A stretch of 64,000 nt of DNA, from assembly GCA_947454485.1 (NCBI GenBank), contig CANGJJ010000002.1, forward strand, positions 434,001-498,000, written 5' to 3'. A model generated the notes under the pieces. It saw only the letters and a program-made list of their open reading frames with translations. It made no database searches and was not told the origin of the DNA. The DNA is from Beijerinckiaceae bacterium (lineage in GTDB: Bacteria > Pseudomonadota > Alphaproteobacteria > Rhizobiales > Beijerinckiaceae). The position numbers and the translations under genes are program-made. Below, piece after piece: positions 36,984 through 45,749 of the stretch (positions are counted from its first letter, which is position 1; each line of letters starts with the position of its first letter).

Positions 36984-37973
36984 ATGGTTGATCCGATGAA
37001 AGATACGGCGTCCTTTCCTCTCGTACTCGATCTTGTATCCCCGCCGACGCAAGTCGATGCGGATTGCCTCTTCACGCTTGCTGTCGCGCTTGAATGTGAC
37101 GCGCCTTGTGATCTGTCGAGCGTGACCTATGAGCTGCACAGCGGCGAGAATCTCATCGGACAAGGTGTGCTTGGACCCATCCTGCGATTTGATCCTGACT
37201 CGCCTGATTATGATCCGCGCAACGGGCCTGTCGAAAAACGTGATCAGATTTTTCTCTCAGCGCGCGCACCCAAAGCGCTGGGTCATTTTGAATGGCACAT
37301 CGTCATTCCGGCTCAGTCTGTAGGTGATATTGCGATTGAGGCGACGCAGATTGATTTTGCGGCCACGACCTCCATTCATCAAACAAGTCTCGCGGTCTGG
37401 GATGTACCGGCGCCCGTTCAGCCCGGACAAAAAATGCGCATTTCAATTGGAGCCAAATGTTCGGCAGGCTGCGATCTTGGTGGCCTTTCCATGCGCATTT
37501 TAAATCAAGGAGCAGGTGTTGCGACCGGCACATTGAGCGCGCTTCATCCCCAGATGGAGGGTCTGTGGTGCGGCGAGGTGGAACTTGATGCACCCATCAC
37601 GCTTGGCCTCGCAGAATTTGATGTGAGCTTTGCGCCGGGTGATCCGCGCGGTCTGCCGCATAGTGCTGCGCAAGCCAGCTTTAGCACGATCGTTGATGCA
37701 CCGCCCGATCATGATGTGGCTGTGGCGATAGTCGATCGTGAAACTGGTGCACCTGTCGAAGAGGCTCATATACGCCTTGGACTGCAACGTGTCTCCACCG
37801 ATATGACAGGGCGTGTCATCATTCCCGCACCGCGCGGCGAACATCGTTTGTTTGTCTGGAAAGCGGGTTTCGAAATCCCCGAACAAATGATTTTGGTTGA
37901 TCAAGATCTCAATATCACTGTGCAAGCCAAAGCGCTGCCCGTCAAAAATCCTTACGACAGATGGCAAGGATAA
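36984..37973 (+). CDS. Unknown beta-rich protein with C-terminal carboxypeptidase-regulatory-like domain
   Basis: A 329-residue protein of mostly beta-strand character. Two immunoglobulin-like stretches (about 10-130 and 135-235) precede a short domain (about 245-310, VAIVDRETGAPVEEAHIRLGLQRVSTDMTGRV) that has the pattern of a carboxypeptidase regulatory-like or transthyretin-like fold. No signal peptide is seen, which is odd for a partner of two exported proteins; it may be cytoplasmic or its start may lie elsewhere. It is encoded 33 bases after the flavoprotein and 9 bases before the cytochrome, so it should belong to the same operon. I recognise no named family. Confidence 0.7.
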   Translation: MVDPMKDTASFPLVLDLVSPPTQVDADCLFTLAVALECDAPCDLSSVTYELHSGENLIGQGVLGPILRFDPDSPDYDPRNGPVEKRDQIFLSARAPKALGHFEWHIVIPAQSVGDIAIEATQIDFAATTSIHQTSLAVWDVPAPVQPGQKMRISIGAKCSAGCDLGGLSMRILNQGAGVATGTLSALHPQMEGLWCGEVELDAPITLGLAEFDVSFAPGDPRGLPHSAAQASFSTIVDAPPDHDVAVAIVDRETGAPVEEAHIRLGLQRVSTDMTGRVIIPAPRGEHRLFVWKAGFEIPEQMILVDQDLNITVQAKALPVKNPYDRWQG

Positions 37974-37982
37974 GGAGACCTC

Positions 37983-38372
37983 ATGTATTTTAAGACAGGA
38001 CTTTTTATAACACTCTTCATGACGGGAAGCGCATTGGCGAATCCCACTTTTACGAGTGAAGAAGCCAAGCGCGGTGAAGCGCTCTACAATTCCAAATGCT
38101 CGTCTTGTCACGGCCGCGAATTAATCGCCAAAGGTGATCCGCCAAGTCTGACGGGCGAGCAATTTGGCAATGGCTGGTTTAACAAGAGCCTTGCGGATCG
38201 CTTCTCGGCGATCAAAGAATCCATGCCGCCCAATGATGCTGGCAATCTGCCCGACCGTGATGTGCTCGACATCATCGCCTATATTTTGAAGTTCAATGGC
38301 TATGCGGCAGGCGCGACGCCATTGCCGACACAACCTGCTGCCATGGATGGCGTGAAGATTTCGCCGAAATAA
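37983..38372 (+). CDS. Exported mono-haem cytochrome c
   Basis: A 129-residue protein with a signal peptide (cleavage near SALA, residue 19) and one haem site CSSCHGR at about residue 39. A probable axial methionine lies in SMPPND (about residue 80), the class I cytochrome c layout. AAGGAG upstream gives ATG 37983. It ends the flavoprotein operon and faces a second cytochrome gene of the opposite operon across a terminator. Confidence 0.9.
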   Translation: MYFKTGLFITLFMTGSALANPTFTSEEAKRGEALYNSKCSSCHGRELIAKGDPPSLTGEQFGNGWFNKSLADRFSAIKESMPPNDAGNLPDRDVLDIIAYILKFNGYAAGATPLPTQPAAMDGVKISPK

Positions 38373-38392
38373 AAATCAAATCACTCAAACAA

Positions 38393-38420
38393 AAACCCTC
38401 CGGCGTGAACCGGAGGGTTT
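38393..38420. terminator. Bidirectional terminator between two cytochrome operons
   Basis: AAACCCTCCGG and CCGGAGGGTTT form a perfect 11-bp stem with a six-base loop, placed between two convergent genes. On the minus strand it is followed by TTTTTGTTTG. Confidence 0.9.
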
Positions 38421-38441
38421 CTGTGTGTGAGGCTATCTCAA

Positions 38442-38786
38442 TCAGGGATTGAGCAGCTTGATCGTCTTGGGGTCTGCAGGTGCCGGGATCGACTGGAGAT
38501 AGGCATAGATATCTTCCAGATCGCCGTCTGACAGAATCTTCTTTGAGAAGGGCGGCATGGCACCGCTGGTTTCACGAACGAAGTTGTTCAACGCTTCATA
38601 GGGCAACTGCGTACGTTGCAGAACAGGCCCTGCGACGCCGCCTTGTCCCTGATAGCCGTGGCACTGCCAGCAGCCATTCTTTTCGAAAGCGACTTTACCC
38701 TTCTTCGCATCGCCTGCCGCATAAGCAGCAGAGGAGAGAGCAAGAAGGCTGATCGCAGCGGCGGTGATGATCTTGGTCATGCGCAT
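38442..38786 (-). CDS. Exported mono-haem cytochrome c, partner of the ThDP enzyme
   Basis: A 114-residue protein with a signal peptide (cleavage near AYAA, residue 23), haem site CWQCHGYQGQG at about residue 39 and a probable methionine ligand in GAMPPFS. AAGGAG upstream supports ATG 38786. Its start lies 12 bases after the stop of the Tat-exported thiamine-diphosphate enzyme on the same strand, so the two are almost certainly co-transcribed. It is the likely electron acceptor of that enzyme. Confidence 0.9.
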   Translation of the reverse strand: MRMTKIITAAAISLLALSSAAYAAGDAKKGKVAFEKNGCWQCHGYQGQGGVAGPVLQRTQLPYEALNNFVRETSGAMPPFSKKILSDGDLEDIYAYLQSIPAPADPKTIKLLNP

Positions 38787-38798
38787 TGTTGCGTCTCC

Positions 38799-40751
38799 TT
38801 AGCGCGGCTGCGTCCAAACATTGAGAAGGGCAGGCTGGCCTGACTTCACGACAGCAATGGCTTCGCGAATAGCGGGGCCAAGCTGTGCAGGATCCTTGAT
38901 CGGACCCTTCGCCCACCAGCCCATGGACTCTGCGAGCTTGTGATATTCGACATCCGGATTCTGGATCATAGTGCCGACCGGGCCGTCATCGCCGCCATAG
39001 TTGGACGGACGATTGCGGAAGCTGGCCATGCGCTGGATATGCATGACCTCCTGATGCCATGCACGGTTGTTGTGCATGATGGAGAGCATCGGGATCTTGT
39101 GCTTGGCGGCTGTCCAAAGAACGCCCGGAGCAAACATCAAGTCACCATCCGATTGGATCGAGACTGAGAAGCGGCCAAGATCGCGATTGGCGAGCGCAGC
39201 GCCCACAGATGCCGGTGCGCCATAACCAACGCCATAGCCGCCTGAGCGGCCGAGCCAGTGATGGTGCTTATCCATCTTCCACAAACGGTTCGGCCAGTTG
39301 CTGACATTGCCTTCAGAGGCAACAAGTGACCAGTCGAGATCCTTGATCTGCGCATAAAGCTCCATGCACATACGCGCGGTGGAAATGGGGCTTGCGTCCC
39401 ATGCGAGGCTTGCAGCAGCAAGCTCGCGCGCGCGGATATCTTCACGAACCTTCTTGGCGCGCTCGCCGCGCTGGGCAATCGCATTTTTGCGATCAGCGGT
39501 CAGTTCCGACTTCACTGCCTCGATAAGCGCAGGCAAGGTCGCCTCCGCATCGGCTGGCATCGAAATATCGACTGACTGGAAGCGCTGGAAGTCCTGGTAA
39601 TTAGACTTGGTCAGCAGTTCGACAGAGGAGATGCTAATCAGCTTCGCAGTGGCCTTGGCGCGTGTGCCATTGATGCCAATGCCGTGAACGCCGTTATCTG
39701 TATAAGTGTTCACGACACCCCAGAAGTCGGACAATTCAAGACCCATGATGACGTCAGCCTGCGCCACCGCTCCAAGTGGGCGCGCAAGATGATGCATATT
39801 GGGGAAGTTCATGCGATTGCCCTGATCGACAACCGAGCATTGCAGCAGTTCAGCCAGCTCAACGAGCAGGCCAACACCCTTGGGCGTGCGAGCTGCACGA
39901 TCAGCGACGATGACCGGATTTTCTGCATTCACCAACATGCGCGCTGCATCTTTCACCGCGCCCATTTCGCCAGCAGGCGGCGAGGGCATGGTGAATTTGG
40001 GAATGTAGAGATTCTTGCCAGCAGCAATCGGCTCTTGCTGCAAGCCAGCATCGAGCGAGATCGAGACCGGGCCATAGGGCGGGGTCATCGCGATCTTGTA
40101 GCCACGCACCATGGTCTGCGCGAAAGCTTGCAAGGTCGTGGGCGTATCATCCCACTTCGTATAGTCGCGCACGATGGCATTGATGTCTTGCGCGGAATGG
40201 AAGGTCGGCACGCCGGGAGGGCGCGTCGCTGCATCCATATCATTGCCGCCGATGATGATGACGGGCACGCGATCGCAATAGGCGTTGTAGATCGCCATGG
40301 TCGCATGCTGCAGACCCACCGTGCCATGCACCATGGTCATCAGCGGCTTGCCGGTGATCTTGAAATAGCCATGCGCCATGCCGACGCCCGACTCTTCATG
40401 CATGCAACTCAGATATTCCGGCGCTTTGTTCTCGCCGTAATTGATCAGAGACTCATGCAGAGCGCGGAATGAGGATGCGCAGTTCGAGGGCGTATATTTG
40501 AAGTCGAGTGTCTTCATCACATCGACCATGAAGTCCGACCCGGGCTTGCCGCCCAAGCGGTTGATCTCGCCGGGCGTACCAGTCTCGGCGGCGATCTGCG
40601 TCACGGTCGGCGGCAGGGCCGAAGGGACTTGACGGGGTGCTGCGCCCTGAGCGGCTGCAGGCGTGGCAATGGCGGGGGCGACGCCGGCGATGGCGGCCCC
40701 GGTCAGAAATTTACGGCGGTTCGGGCCGTCCTTGGCTGTGTCTTCACTCAT
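38799..40751 (-). CDS. Tat-exported thiamine-diphosphate-dependent enzyme (acetolactate-synthase-like)
   Basis: A 650-residue protein with a twin-arginine signal (NRRKFLTGAAIAG at residues 11-23; likely cut near AAAQG, residue 35). It has the three domains of the acetolactate synthase/benzoylformate decarboxylase superfamily. HEESGVGMAHGY carries the cofactor-activating Glu (about residue 119), and QSDGDLMFAPGVLWTA...HNN is the cofactor-binding motif, with Ser where the first Gly of GDG is usual. Family members are cytoplasmic, so export is unusual; ThDP would be loaded before Tat transport. GGGAGGA upstream supports ATG 40751. With the cytochrome gene behind it, it may oxidise or decarboxylate a 2-oxo acid or aldehyde in the periplasm. 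Confidence 0.85.
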   Translation of the reverse strand: MSEDTAKDGPNRRKFLTGAAIAGVAPAIATPAAAQGAAPRQVPSALPPTVTQIAAETGTPGEINRLGGKPGSDFMVDVMKTLDFKYTPSNCASSFRALHESLINYGENKAPEYLSCMHEESGVGMAHGYFKITGKPLMTMVHGTVGLQHATMAIYNAYCDRVPVIIIGGNDMDAATRPPGVPTFHSAQDINAIVRDYTKWDDTPTTLQAFAQTMVRGYKIAMTPPYGPVSISLDAGLQQEPIAAGKNLYIPKFTMPSPPAGEMGAVKDAARMLVNAENPVIVADRAARTPKGVGLLVELAELLQCSVVDQGNRMNFPNMHHLARPLGAVAQADVIMGLELSDFWGVVNTYTDNGVHGIGINGTRAKATAKLISISSVELLTKSNYQDFQRFQSVDISMPADAEATLPALIEAVKSELTADRKNAIAQRGERAKKVREDIRARELAAASLAWDASPISTARMCMELYAQIKDLDWSLVASEGNVSNWPNRLWKMDKHHHWLGRSGGYGVGYGAPASVGAALANRDLGRFSVSIQSDGDLMFAPGVLWTAAKHKIPMLSIMHNNRAWHQEVMHIQRMASFRNRPSNYGGDDGPVGTMIQNPDVEYHKLAESMGWWAKGPIKDPAQLGPAIREAIAVVKSGQPALLNVWTQPR

Positions 40752-41077
40752 AGGGCTTCCTCCCTTAGGTTTTGCAAGCAGGTAGAACAGATCCAAGTCA
40801 TTGAATCTGTTCGATATTTTAGTTTTCTTGATGATGCGATCTCTGGTGGTCACAAGCCAGGAGAGCCGATGCCGCTCTTATCTCTGTGAGGGCGTTACCC
40901 TCGCGGTGGCGTTGATCCTGCTGGCGCAATGGCCGTCCTCCCCGGTGGTCTTTTCACGACCACTTGAAGGTCATGTTATACGCGGCCGACGCAGAGGCAA
41001 GCCGCATTTGGATCACATGCAGGGCTTGCCGCATCAACATAAGCTTTGCAATGAAGCGACGCATCTCAGGAGACCGC
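40752..41077. promoter_or_regulatory. Intergenic region between the ThDP-enzyme and queC genes
   Basis: This 326-base gap between divergent genes contains no convincing gene; open frames in it are extensions or shadows. It should hold two promoters. No preQ1-type aptamer or clear palindrome was recognised. Confidence 0.4.
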
Positions 41078-41782
41078 ATGGACCCCAATGGCGCACTTGT
41101 TCTGTTTTCCGGCGGGCAGGATTCGGCCACATGTCTGGCTTGGGCCTTGGAGCGTTATGCGCGTGTCGAAACTGTGGGTTTTGACTATGGCCAGCGTCAT
41201 CGTATTGAGCTTGATTGTCGCGCAACGGTTCGCGATGGGCTGAGCGCGATCAAGCCCCTATGGGGCGAGCGTTTGGGCGAGGACCATATGATCGATCTGG
41301 CGGTGCTCGGCCAGATCTCGCAAACCTCGCTGACCAAAGAGATCGCTTTCGAGATGGAGGGCGATGGTCTGCCGAACACATTCGTGCCAGGTCGCAATCT
41401 GCTCTTTCTGACTTTTGCAGCAGCGATCGCCTATCGGCGCGGGCTTAAAGTCATTGTGGGTGGCATGTGCGAGACGGATTTTTCCGGCTATCCCGATTGC
41501 CGGGATGATACGATCAAGGCGCTTCAAGTGGCGCTCAATCTTGGCATGGATCGGCGCTTTGCGCTGGAAACGCCATTGATGTGGATCGACAAGGCCGCCA
41601 CCTGGCGCTTGGCGCGGGATCTGGGCGGTGAGCCGCTCGTCGATCTCATCCGGCATGAAACACACACCTGTTATCTGGGTGATCGCAAAAGCTTTCATCC
41701 ATGGGGCTTTGGCTGTCGTACCTGTCCTGCATGTGAGTTACGTGCCAAGGGCTATGAGGCCTTTGTGGCTGAAGAGGTGTGA
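41078..41782 (+). CDS. queC: 7-cyano-7-deazaguanine synthase
   Basis: QueC converts 7-carboxy-7-deazaguanine to preQ0 for queuosine in tRNA. The 234-residue protein has the PP-loop [12 protein letters not shown], the GFDYGQRH segment, a [15 protein letters not shown] region and C-terminal zinc ligands in [24 protein letters not shown] six bases upstream fixes ATG 41078; the open frame extends further but without support. No other queuosine gene lies nearby. The start of the FAD oxidoreductase follows after a few bases on the same strand. Confidence 0.95.
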   Translation: MDPNGALVLFSGGQDSATCLAWALERYARVETVGFDYGQRHRIELDCRATVRDGLSAIKPLWGERLGEDHMIDLAVLGQISQTSLTKEIAFEMEGDGLPNTFVPGRNLLFLTFAAAIAYRRGLKVIVGGMCETDFSGYPDCRDDTIKALQVALNLGMDRRFALETPLMWIDKAATWRLARDLGGEPLVDLIRHETHTCYLGDRKSFHPWGFGCRTCPACELRAKGYEAFVAEEV

Positions 41783-41788
41783 GTGGCA

Positions 41789-42721
41789 ATGACGAGCGTA
41801 GCGGTGATTGGTGCGGGATTGGCGGGTCTGGCAGCAGCCGACCATTTGCGTACCGCTGGCATCGACTGCACGCTCTTCGATAAGAGCCGCAGCTTTGGTG
41901 GCCGCATGTCAACGCGCCGCGTGGATGAGTGGCAGTTCGACCATGGCGCGCAATATTTCACGGCGCGCGGTGACGCCTTTCAGGCGCAGGTGCAGCGCTG
42001 GATCAGCGAGGGCGTTGTCGCCCCTTGGTTTGATGACTCTTATGTCGGCACGCCGGGCATGACTGCGCCCGCGCGCGCTTTGGCAGCCGGCATGAAAGTC
42101 GTCACCGGCTGTGAAGTCGCCCAATTGCGCAAGCTCGCAACAGGCTGGAGCATAGACTCAACAGCTGGTCTTGTTGATGCGCCCGGCAATGGGAAATTCG
42201 ACGCGGTGATTGTCGCTGTGCCGGCTCCCCAGGCGCAGGCAATCTTTGCGCGCAGCGCTGTGCATTTTTCAGCTTTATCGCAGGTGCGCTACGCGCCTTG
42301 TTGGGCACTGATGCTGGCGCTCGATGCGCCGCTGTCTGCGCAGCAATTGTGGTGGCGACCAGAGGGCGGCGACATTGCATGGATCGCGCGCAACGGCTCC
42401 AAGCCGCAGCGCAGTGGCGACACTTTGGTTGTGCATGCAAGCCCGTCATGGTCGCGTGAGCATCTCGAAGAGATGCCCGACGATGTCTTGAAACGCCTCA
42501 TTCCGAAAGTCAGCGCGCTGATCGGCGCGCCCGTGAAGCCCATCTATGCAACAGCGCATCGCTGGCGCTTTGCGCTGGTCGAACAGGCTGTGGGTGAGGC
42601 CTGTTTGTGGAATGATGAGCTGAGTCTGGGCGCTTGTGGTGACTGGTGTTTGGGCCCGCGTGTCGAATGCGCTTATGACAGCGGCCTTGCCATGGCGCAG
42701 AAGATTGTGGGTCGCGCATGA
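41789..42721 (+). CDS. Renalase-like FAD/NAD(P)-dependent amine-oxidase-family protein
   Basis: A 310-residue protein with an N-terminal FAD site (VAVIGAGLAGLAAADHL), then SRSFGGRMSTRR and the DHGAQYFTARG motif characteristic of the renalase-like group of NAD(P)-binding amine oxidases. The C-terminal GDWCLGPRVECAYDSGLAMA binds the cofactor. Its reaction in bacteria is not established for most members. ATG 41789 begins seven bases after the queC stop. It overlaps the next gene by four bases (ATGA), so it belongs to a tightly packed group with the DCC, SDR and DUF2256 genes. Confidence 0.85.
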   Translation: MTSVAVIGAGLAGLAAADHLRTAGIDCTLFDKSRSFGGRMSTRRVDEWQFDHGAQYFTARGDAFQAQVQRWISEGVVAPWFDDSYVGTPGMTAPARALAAGMKVVTGCEVAQLRKLATGWSIDSTAGLVDAPGNGKFDAVIVAVPAPQAQAIFARSAVHFSALSQVRYAPCWALMLALDAPLSAQQLWWRPEGGDIAWIARNGSKPQRSGDTLVVHASPSWSREHLEEMPDDVLKRLIPKVSALIGAPVKPIYATAHRWRFALVEQAVGEACLWNDELSLGACGDWCLGPRVECAYDSGLAMAQKIVGRA

Positions 42722-43101
42722 CGCAGCAAGAGCCGCTCACCATCTATTATGATGGCGCTTGCCCCTTGTGCCGCGCCGAGATCAATCACTATCAAACACT
42801 CGAAGGGGCGCAGGCCATTTGCTTTCGCGATGTCGCGAGCAATGATGTTGAGCTGCCCGAAAATTTGACCCGCGACGCGGCATTGTCGCGCTTTCACATT
42901 CGCCGCACAGATGGAACCCTTGTGTCGGGCGCTGAGGCTTTCGTGACGGTATGGGAGAGCCTGCCACAATGGCACTGGGCTGCGCAGATCGCGCGCTTGC
43001 CGGGCATGATGTGGCTGCTCGAAATTGGCTACCGCATGACGCTCATCATTCGCCCCACTCTGTCGCGCTGGTTTGGTCGTTGGCAGGCACGTCATGATTG
43101 A
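42718..43101 (+). CDS. DCC-family (DUF393) thiol-disulphide oxidoreductase-like protein
   Basis: A 127-residue protein opening LTIYYDGACPLCRAEINHY, the DxxCxxC signature of the DCC family, which is predicted to act on thiols or disulphides. A short hydrophobic stretch near residue 105 may associate with the membrane. It overlaps the preceding FAD gene by four bases and the following SDR gene by eight, implying translational coupling. Confidence 0.88.
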   Translation: MTQQEPLTIYYDGACPLCRAEINHYQTLEGAQAICFRDVASNDVELPENLTRDAALSRFHIRRTDGTLVSGAEAFVTVWESLPQWHWAAQIARLPGMMWLLEIGYRMTLIIRPTLSRWFGRWQARHD

Positions 43102-43804
43102 CCTGACAAGTTTTGAGCGCGACGGCGTCGCATTGGTCTTTGGTGCGAGCGGCGGCGTTGGCGCTGCGCTCTGTCATGAGATCGAGATGAGCGGCCATTT
43201 CGCGCATCTATGCGCTATGTCACGTCGCAGCTCGCCCAGCTTCGACCTCACAGATCAAGAGAGCATTCGCCATGCAGTTGAACATGCTGCTGCACAAGGC
43301 CCATTGCGTTTGGTGATTGACGCCACCGGCTTTCTGCATGACGACCAACAAGGTCCTGAGAAGAGCCTGCGCGATCTTGATGCCGCCAAGCTCGCGCGCA
43401 GCTTCGCGCTCAATGCCATTGGTCCGGCGCTCATCATGAAACATGTGCTGCCGATTTTGCCAGCGCAGGGCAAAAGCCTCTTTGCGACTTTGTCCGCGCG
43501 TGTCGGCAGTATCGGCGACAATCATTTGGGTGGCTGGTATGGCTATCGCGCCTCCAAAGCTGCGCTCAATCAATTGATGCGCACAGCTGCCATTGAACTG
43601 CGTCGCCGTCGCCCGCAGGCCATCTGTGTGTCTTTGCATCCAGGCACCGTACAGAGTGATCTGTCCTCGCCCTTTGCCAAAGACGGGCTTGAGGTGCAGA
43701 CGCCGCAACAATCGGCGCAGTCACTCTTGGGTGTGATGAATGCTCTCAACGTGTCGCAGACGGGTGGCTTCTTTGATCATCACGGCAAGCCGATCGTCTG
43801 GTGA
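43094..43804 (+). CDS. Short-chain dehydrogenase/reductase (CsgA-like)
   Basis: A 236-residue SDR with a nucleotide-binding [13 protein letters not shown], the catalytic [13 protein letters not shown] (Tyr and Lys) and an [14 protein letters not shown] segment. Those features match the C-factor/CsgA-like group of cytoplasmic reductases. ATG 43094 lies inside the end of the DCC gene, giving an 8-base overlap. The substrate is unknown; its companions suggest a small redox cluster. Confidence 0.88.
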   Translation: MIDLTSFERDGVALVFGASGGVGAALCHEIEMSGHFAHLCAMSRRSSPSFDLTDQESIRHAVEHAAAQGPLRLVIDATGFLHDDQQGPEKSLRDLDAAKLARSFALNAIGPALIMKHVLPILPAQGKSLFATLSARVGSIGDNHLGGWYGYRASKAALNQLMRTAAIELRRRRPQAICVSLHPGTVQSDLSSPFAKDGLEVQTPQQSAQSLLGVMNALNVSQTGGFFDHHGKPIVW

Positions 43805-43817
43805 GCGGGGTCTGATC

Positions 43818-43991
43818 GTGGCGAAGATGCAAAAGAAATCGCAGCTGCCCAGCAAGCCCTGCCTCACATGCGGGCGTCCCTTTGTGTGGCGCAAGAAATG
43901 GGAGCGCGTCTGGGACGAGGTGAAATATTGTTCGGATCGCTGCCGCGCGGGCCGACCAAAATCTGATGCTCGTGACTTGCCCGCATCCTGA
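43818..43991 (+). CDS. DUF2256 zinc-finger small protein
   Basis: A 57-residue protein with the DUF2256 signature: [20 protein letters not shown] followed by YCSDRCR. Two CxxC/CxxxC pairs should bind zinc, around a cluster of aromatic and basic residues. GTG 43818 has GCGGGG about eight bases upstream; the first ATG is three codons on. It follows the SDR stop by 13 bases. DUF2256 genes often sit near cryptochrome/photolyase or FAD-oxidoreductase genes; no photolyase is present here. Confidence 0.88.
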   Translation: MAKMQKKSQLPSKPCLTCGRPFVWRKKWERVWDEVKYCSDRCRAGRPKSDARDLPAS

Positions 43992-44034
43992 TCGCCGATT
44001 AGGCTTGCCTCAACAATAAAGGGAGGCCTGCTGC

Positions 44035-44808
44035 ATGACCATCAATCCGCGTTTTGATCTCACCGGCCGCGTTGTCATCGTGACAGGTGGCGGCAAGGGT
44101 ATCGGCAAAGTCTATGCGCAGGAATTTGCGCGCGCAGGCGCTCGCATTGTCGCCGCCGATATTGATGGCGAGGCTACCAAAGCGGTCGCAGCGGGGATTG
44201 AAGCAGAGGGCGGTCAAGCGCTCGGCCTTCACACGGATGTTTCGGATGAGGCCTCGACGCAGCAGATGGTGGCAGCGACGATTGAGCGTTTCGGTACGGT
44301 CGATGTGTTGATCAACAATGCTTCACTGATGAGCGTTCTTGAGCGCCGCAACTGGATGGAAATTCCAGTTGAGGAATGGGACCGCGTGATGGGCGTGAAT
44401 GTGCGCGGCATTTTCTTGTGCTGCAAAGCGGTCTTCCCGACAATGCGCGACAAGAAATATGGCAAGATCGTCAATATATCGTCGAGCCGCTTTTGGGAGG
44501 GCGCGCCCAATCGCCTGCATTACACAACATCCAAAGCTGGCGTGATTGGCCTGACCCGCGCTTTGTCACGTGAAGTGGGCGAGCATGGCATCACGGTCAA
44601 TGCGATCACGCCCGGCTATACGCTGAGTGAGACGCAGCAGGCGACCTCATCGGGCAATTATCTGGCTGTTCATTCGCAAGGCCGCGCCATGGGCCGCGAA
44701 CAATATCCCGAAGATCTTGTGGGGGCCGTGATGTTCTTGTCATCAGCGGCGAGCGATTACATGACCGGCCAAACCGTCAATGTGGACGGTGGTAAAAGCA
44801 TGCATTGA
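44035..44808 (+). CDS. SDR-family oxidoreductase
   Basis: A 257-residue classical SDR: VTGGGKGIGKVYA for NAD(P) binding, LINNAS, the serine in NISSSRFW, and the catalytic LHYTTSKAGVIGL with Tyr and Lys. The C-terminal TGQTVNVDGGKSMH is the usual dimer-contact end. AAAGGGAGG upstream supports ATG 44035. It may act on a 3-oxoacyl or sugar alcohol substrate. It converges on recR, with stops three bases apart. Confidence 0.9.
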   Translation: MTINPRFDLTGRVVIVTGGGKGIGKVYAQEFARAGARIVAADIDGEATKAVAAGIEAEGGQALGLHTDVSDEASTQQMVAATIERFGTVDVLINNASLMSVLERRNWMEIPVEEWDRVMGVNVRGIFLCCKAVFPTMRDKKYGKIVNISSSRFWEGAPNRLHYTTSKAGVIGLTRALSREVGEHGITVNAITPGYTLSETQQATSSGNYLAVHSQGRAMGREQYPEDLVGAVMFLSSAASDYMTGQTVNVDGGKSMH

Positions 44809-44811
44809 TGA

Positions 44812-45417
44812 TCAGAAATTGGTGCGCTGGCGGATCGCAGCTGCCAGCGTACCTTCATCGAGATAATCAAGCTCACCGCCCACCGGTACGCCATGGGCGA
44901 GGCGAGTGATCTTCACATCAAGATGAGCAAGGCGGTCAGTGATATAATGGGCCGTCGTCTGCCCATCGACAGTGGCATTCACCGCCAGAATGATTTCGCG
45001 GATCTCGCCCTCACCCACGCGCGTGATCAGGCTTTCGATATTGATGTCTTTGGGGCCAACGCCGTCGAGTGGCGACAAAGTGCCGCCCAGAACATGATAG
45101 CGCGCGCGTAAAGCGCTGGCGCGTTCAAGCGCCCATAGATCGGCGACAGTCTCAACAACAACGAGCGTGCCCTGATCGCGGCGGTTATCGCAGCAAATGG
45201 TGCAAGGGTCGATCGTATCGACATTGCCGCAGGTCGTGCAGGTGAGAATACGCTCGCGCGCTGTCTGCATGGCATCAGACAAAGGTGCGAGCAGCTCTTC
45301 GCGCTTGCGGATGAGATGCAAAGCCGCACGCCGTGCAGAGCGCGGCCCCAAGCCAGGCAGCTTCGAGAGCAGCTGGATCAGGCGTTCAATCTCTGGACCC
45401 GCGACGCGTTCAGCCAT
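44812..45417 (-). CDS. recR: Recombination protein RecR
   Basis: RecR works with RecF and RecO to load RecA on gapped DNA. The 201-residue protein shows an N-terminal helix-hairpin-helix ([14 protein letters not shown]), a four-cysteine zinc finger ([18 protein letters not shown]) and a Toprim domain ([16 protein letters not shown]). Its ATG overlaps the ybaB stop. Order dnaX-ybaB-recR is conserved in bacteria. Confidence 0.96.
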   Translation of the reverse strand: MAERVAGPEIERLIQLLSKLPGLGPRSARRAALHLIRKREELLAPLSDAMQTARERILTCTTCGNVDTIDPCTICCDNRRDQGTLVVVETVADLWALERASALRARYHVLGGTLSPLDGVGPKDINIESLITRVGEGEIREIILAVNATVDGQTTAHYITDRLAHLDVKITRLAHGVPVGGELDYLDEGTLAAAIRQRTNF

Positions 45418-45740
45418 CAGAAGGGCAGCTTCATACCCGGTGGCAGGGGCATACCTGCCGTCACAGCCTTCATCTTCTCTTCAATCAGGCGCTCGCCCTT
45501 CTTGCGCGCGTCTTCATGGGCCGTGACGATGAGATCTTCGACGATCTCTTTTTCATCAGCCTTGAGCAGTGAGGCATCAATCACAAGGCCGCGCATCGCG
45601 CCTTTGGCGGTGAGCGTTACACGCACGAGACCGCCGCCCGACTGGCCCTCGACTTCGATATTTTCAAGCTCGGCCTGCATCTCCTGCATACGCGACTGCA
45701 TCGCCTGCGCCTGCTTCATGATGCCCATAATGTCTTTCAT
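45417..45740 (-). CDS. ybaB: YbaB/EbfC nucleoid-associated protein
   Basis: A 107-residue DNA-binding protein starting [22 protein letters not shown], with the central [21 protein letters not shown] and a C-terminal [18 protein letters not shown], typical of YbaB/EbfC. It forms dimers that bind DNA and affect nucleoid organisation. It lies between dnaX and recR and overlaps recR by one base pair at the ATGA junction. Confidence 0.94.
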   Translation of the reverse strand: MKDIMGIMKQAQAMQSRMQEMQAELENIEVEGQSGGGLVRVTLTAKGAMRGLVIDASLLKADEKEIVEDLIVTAHEDARKKGERLIEEKMKAVTAGMPLPPGMKLPF

Positions 45741-45749
45741 GACAGTGCC

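Noticed and set aside
40752-41077. preQ1 riboswitch upstream of queC
   Set aside because: No recognisable aptamer sequence or pseudoknot was seen in the gap.
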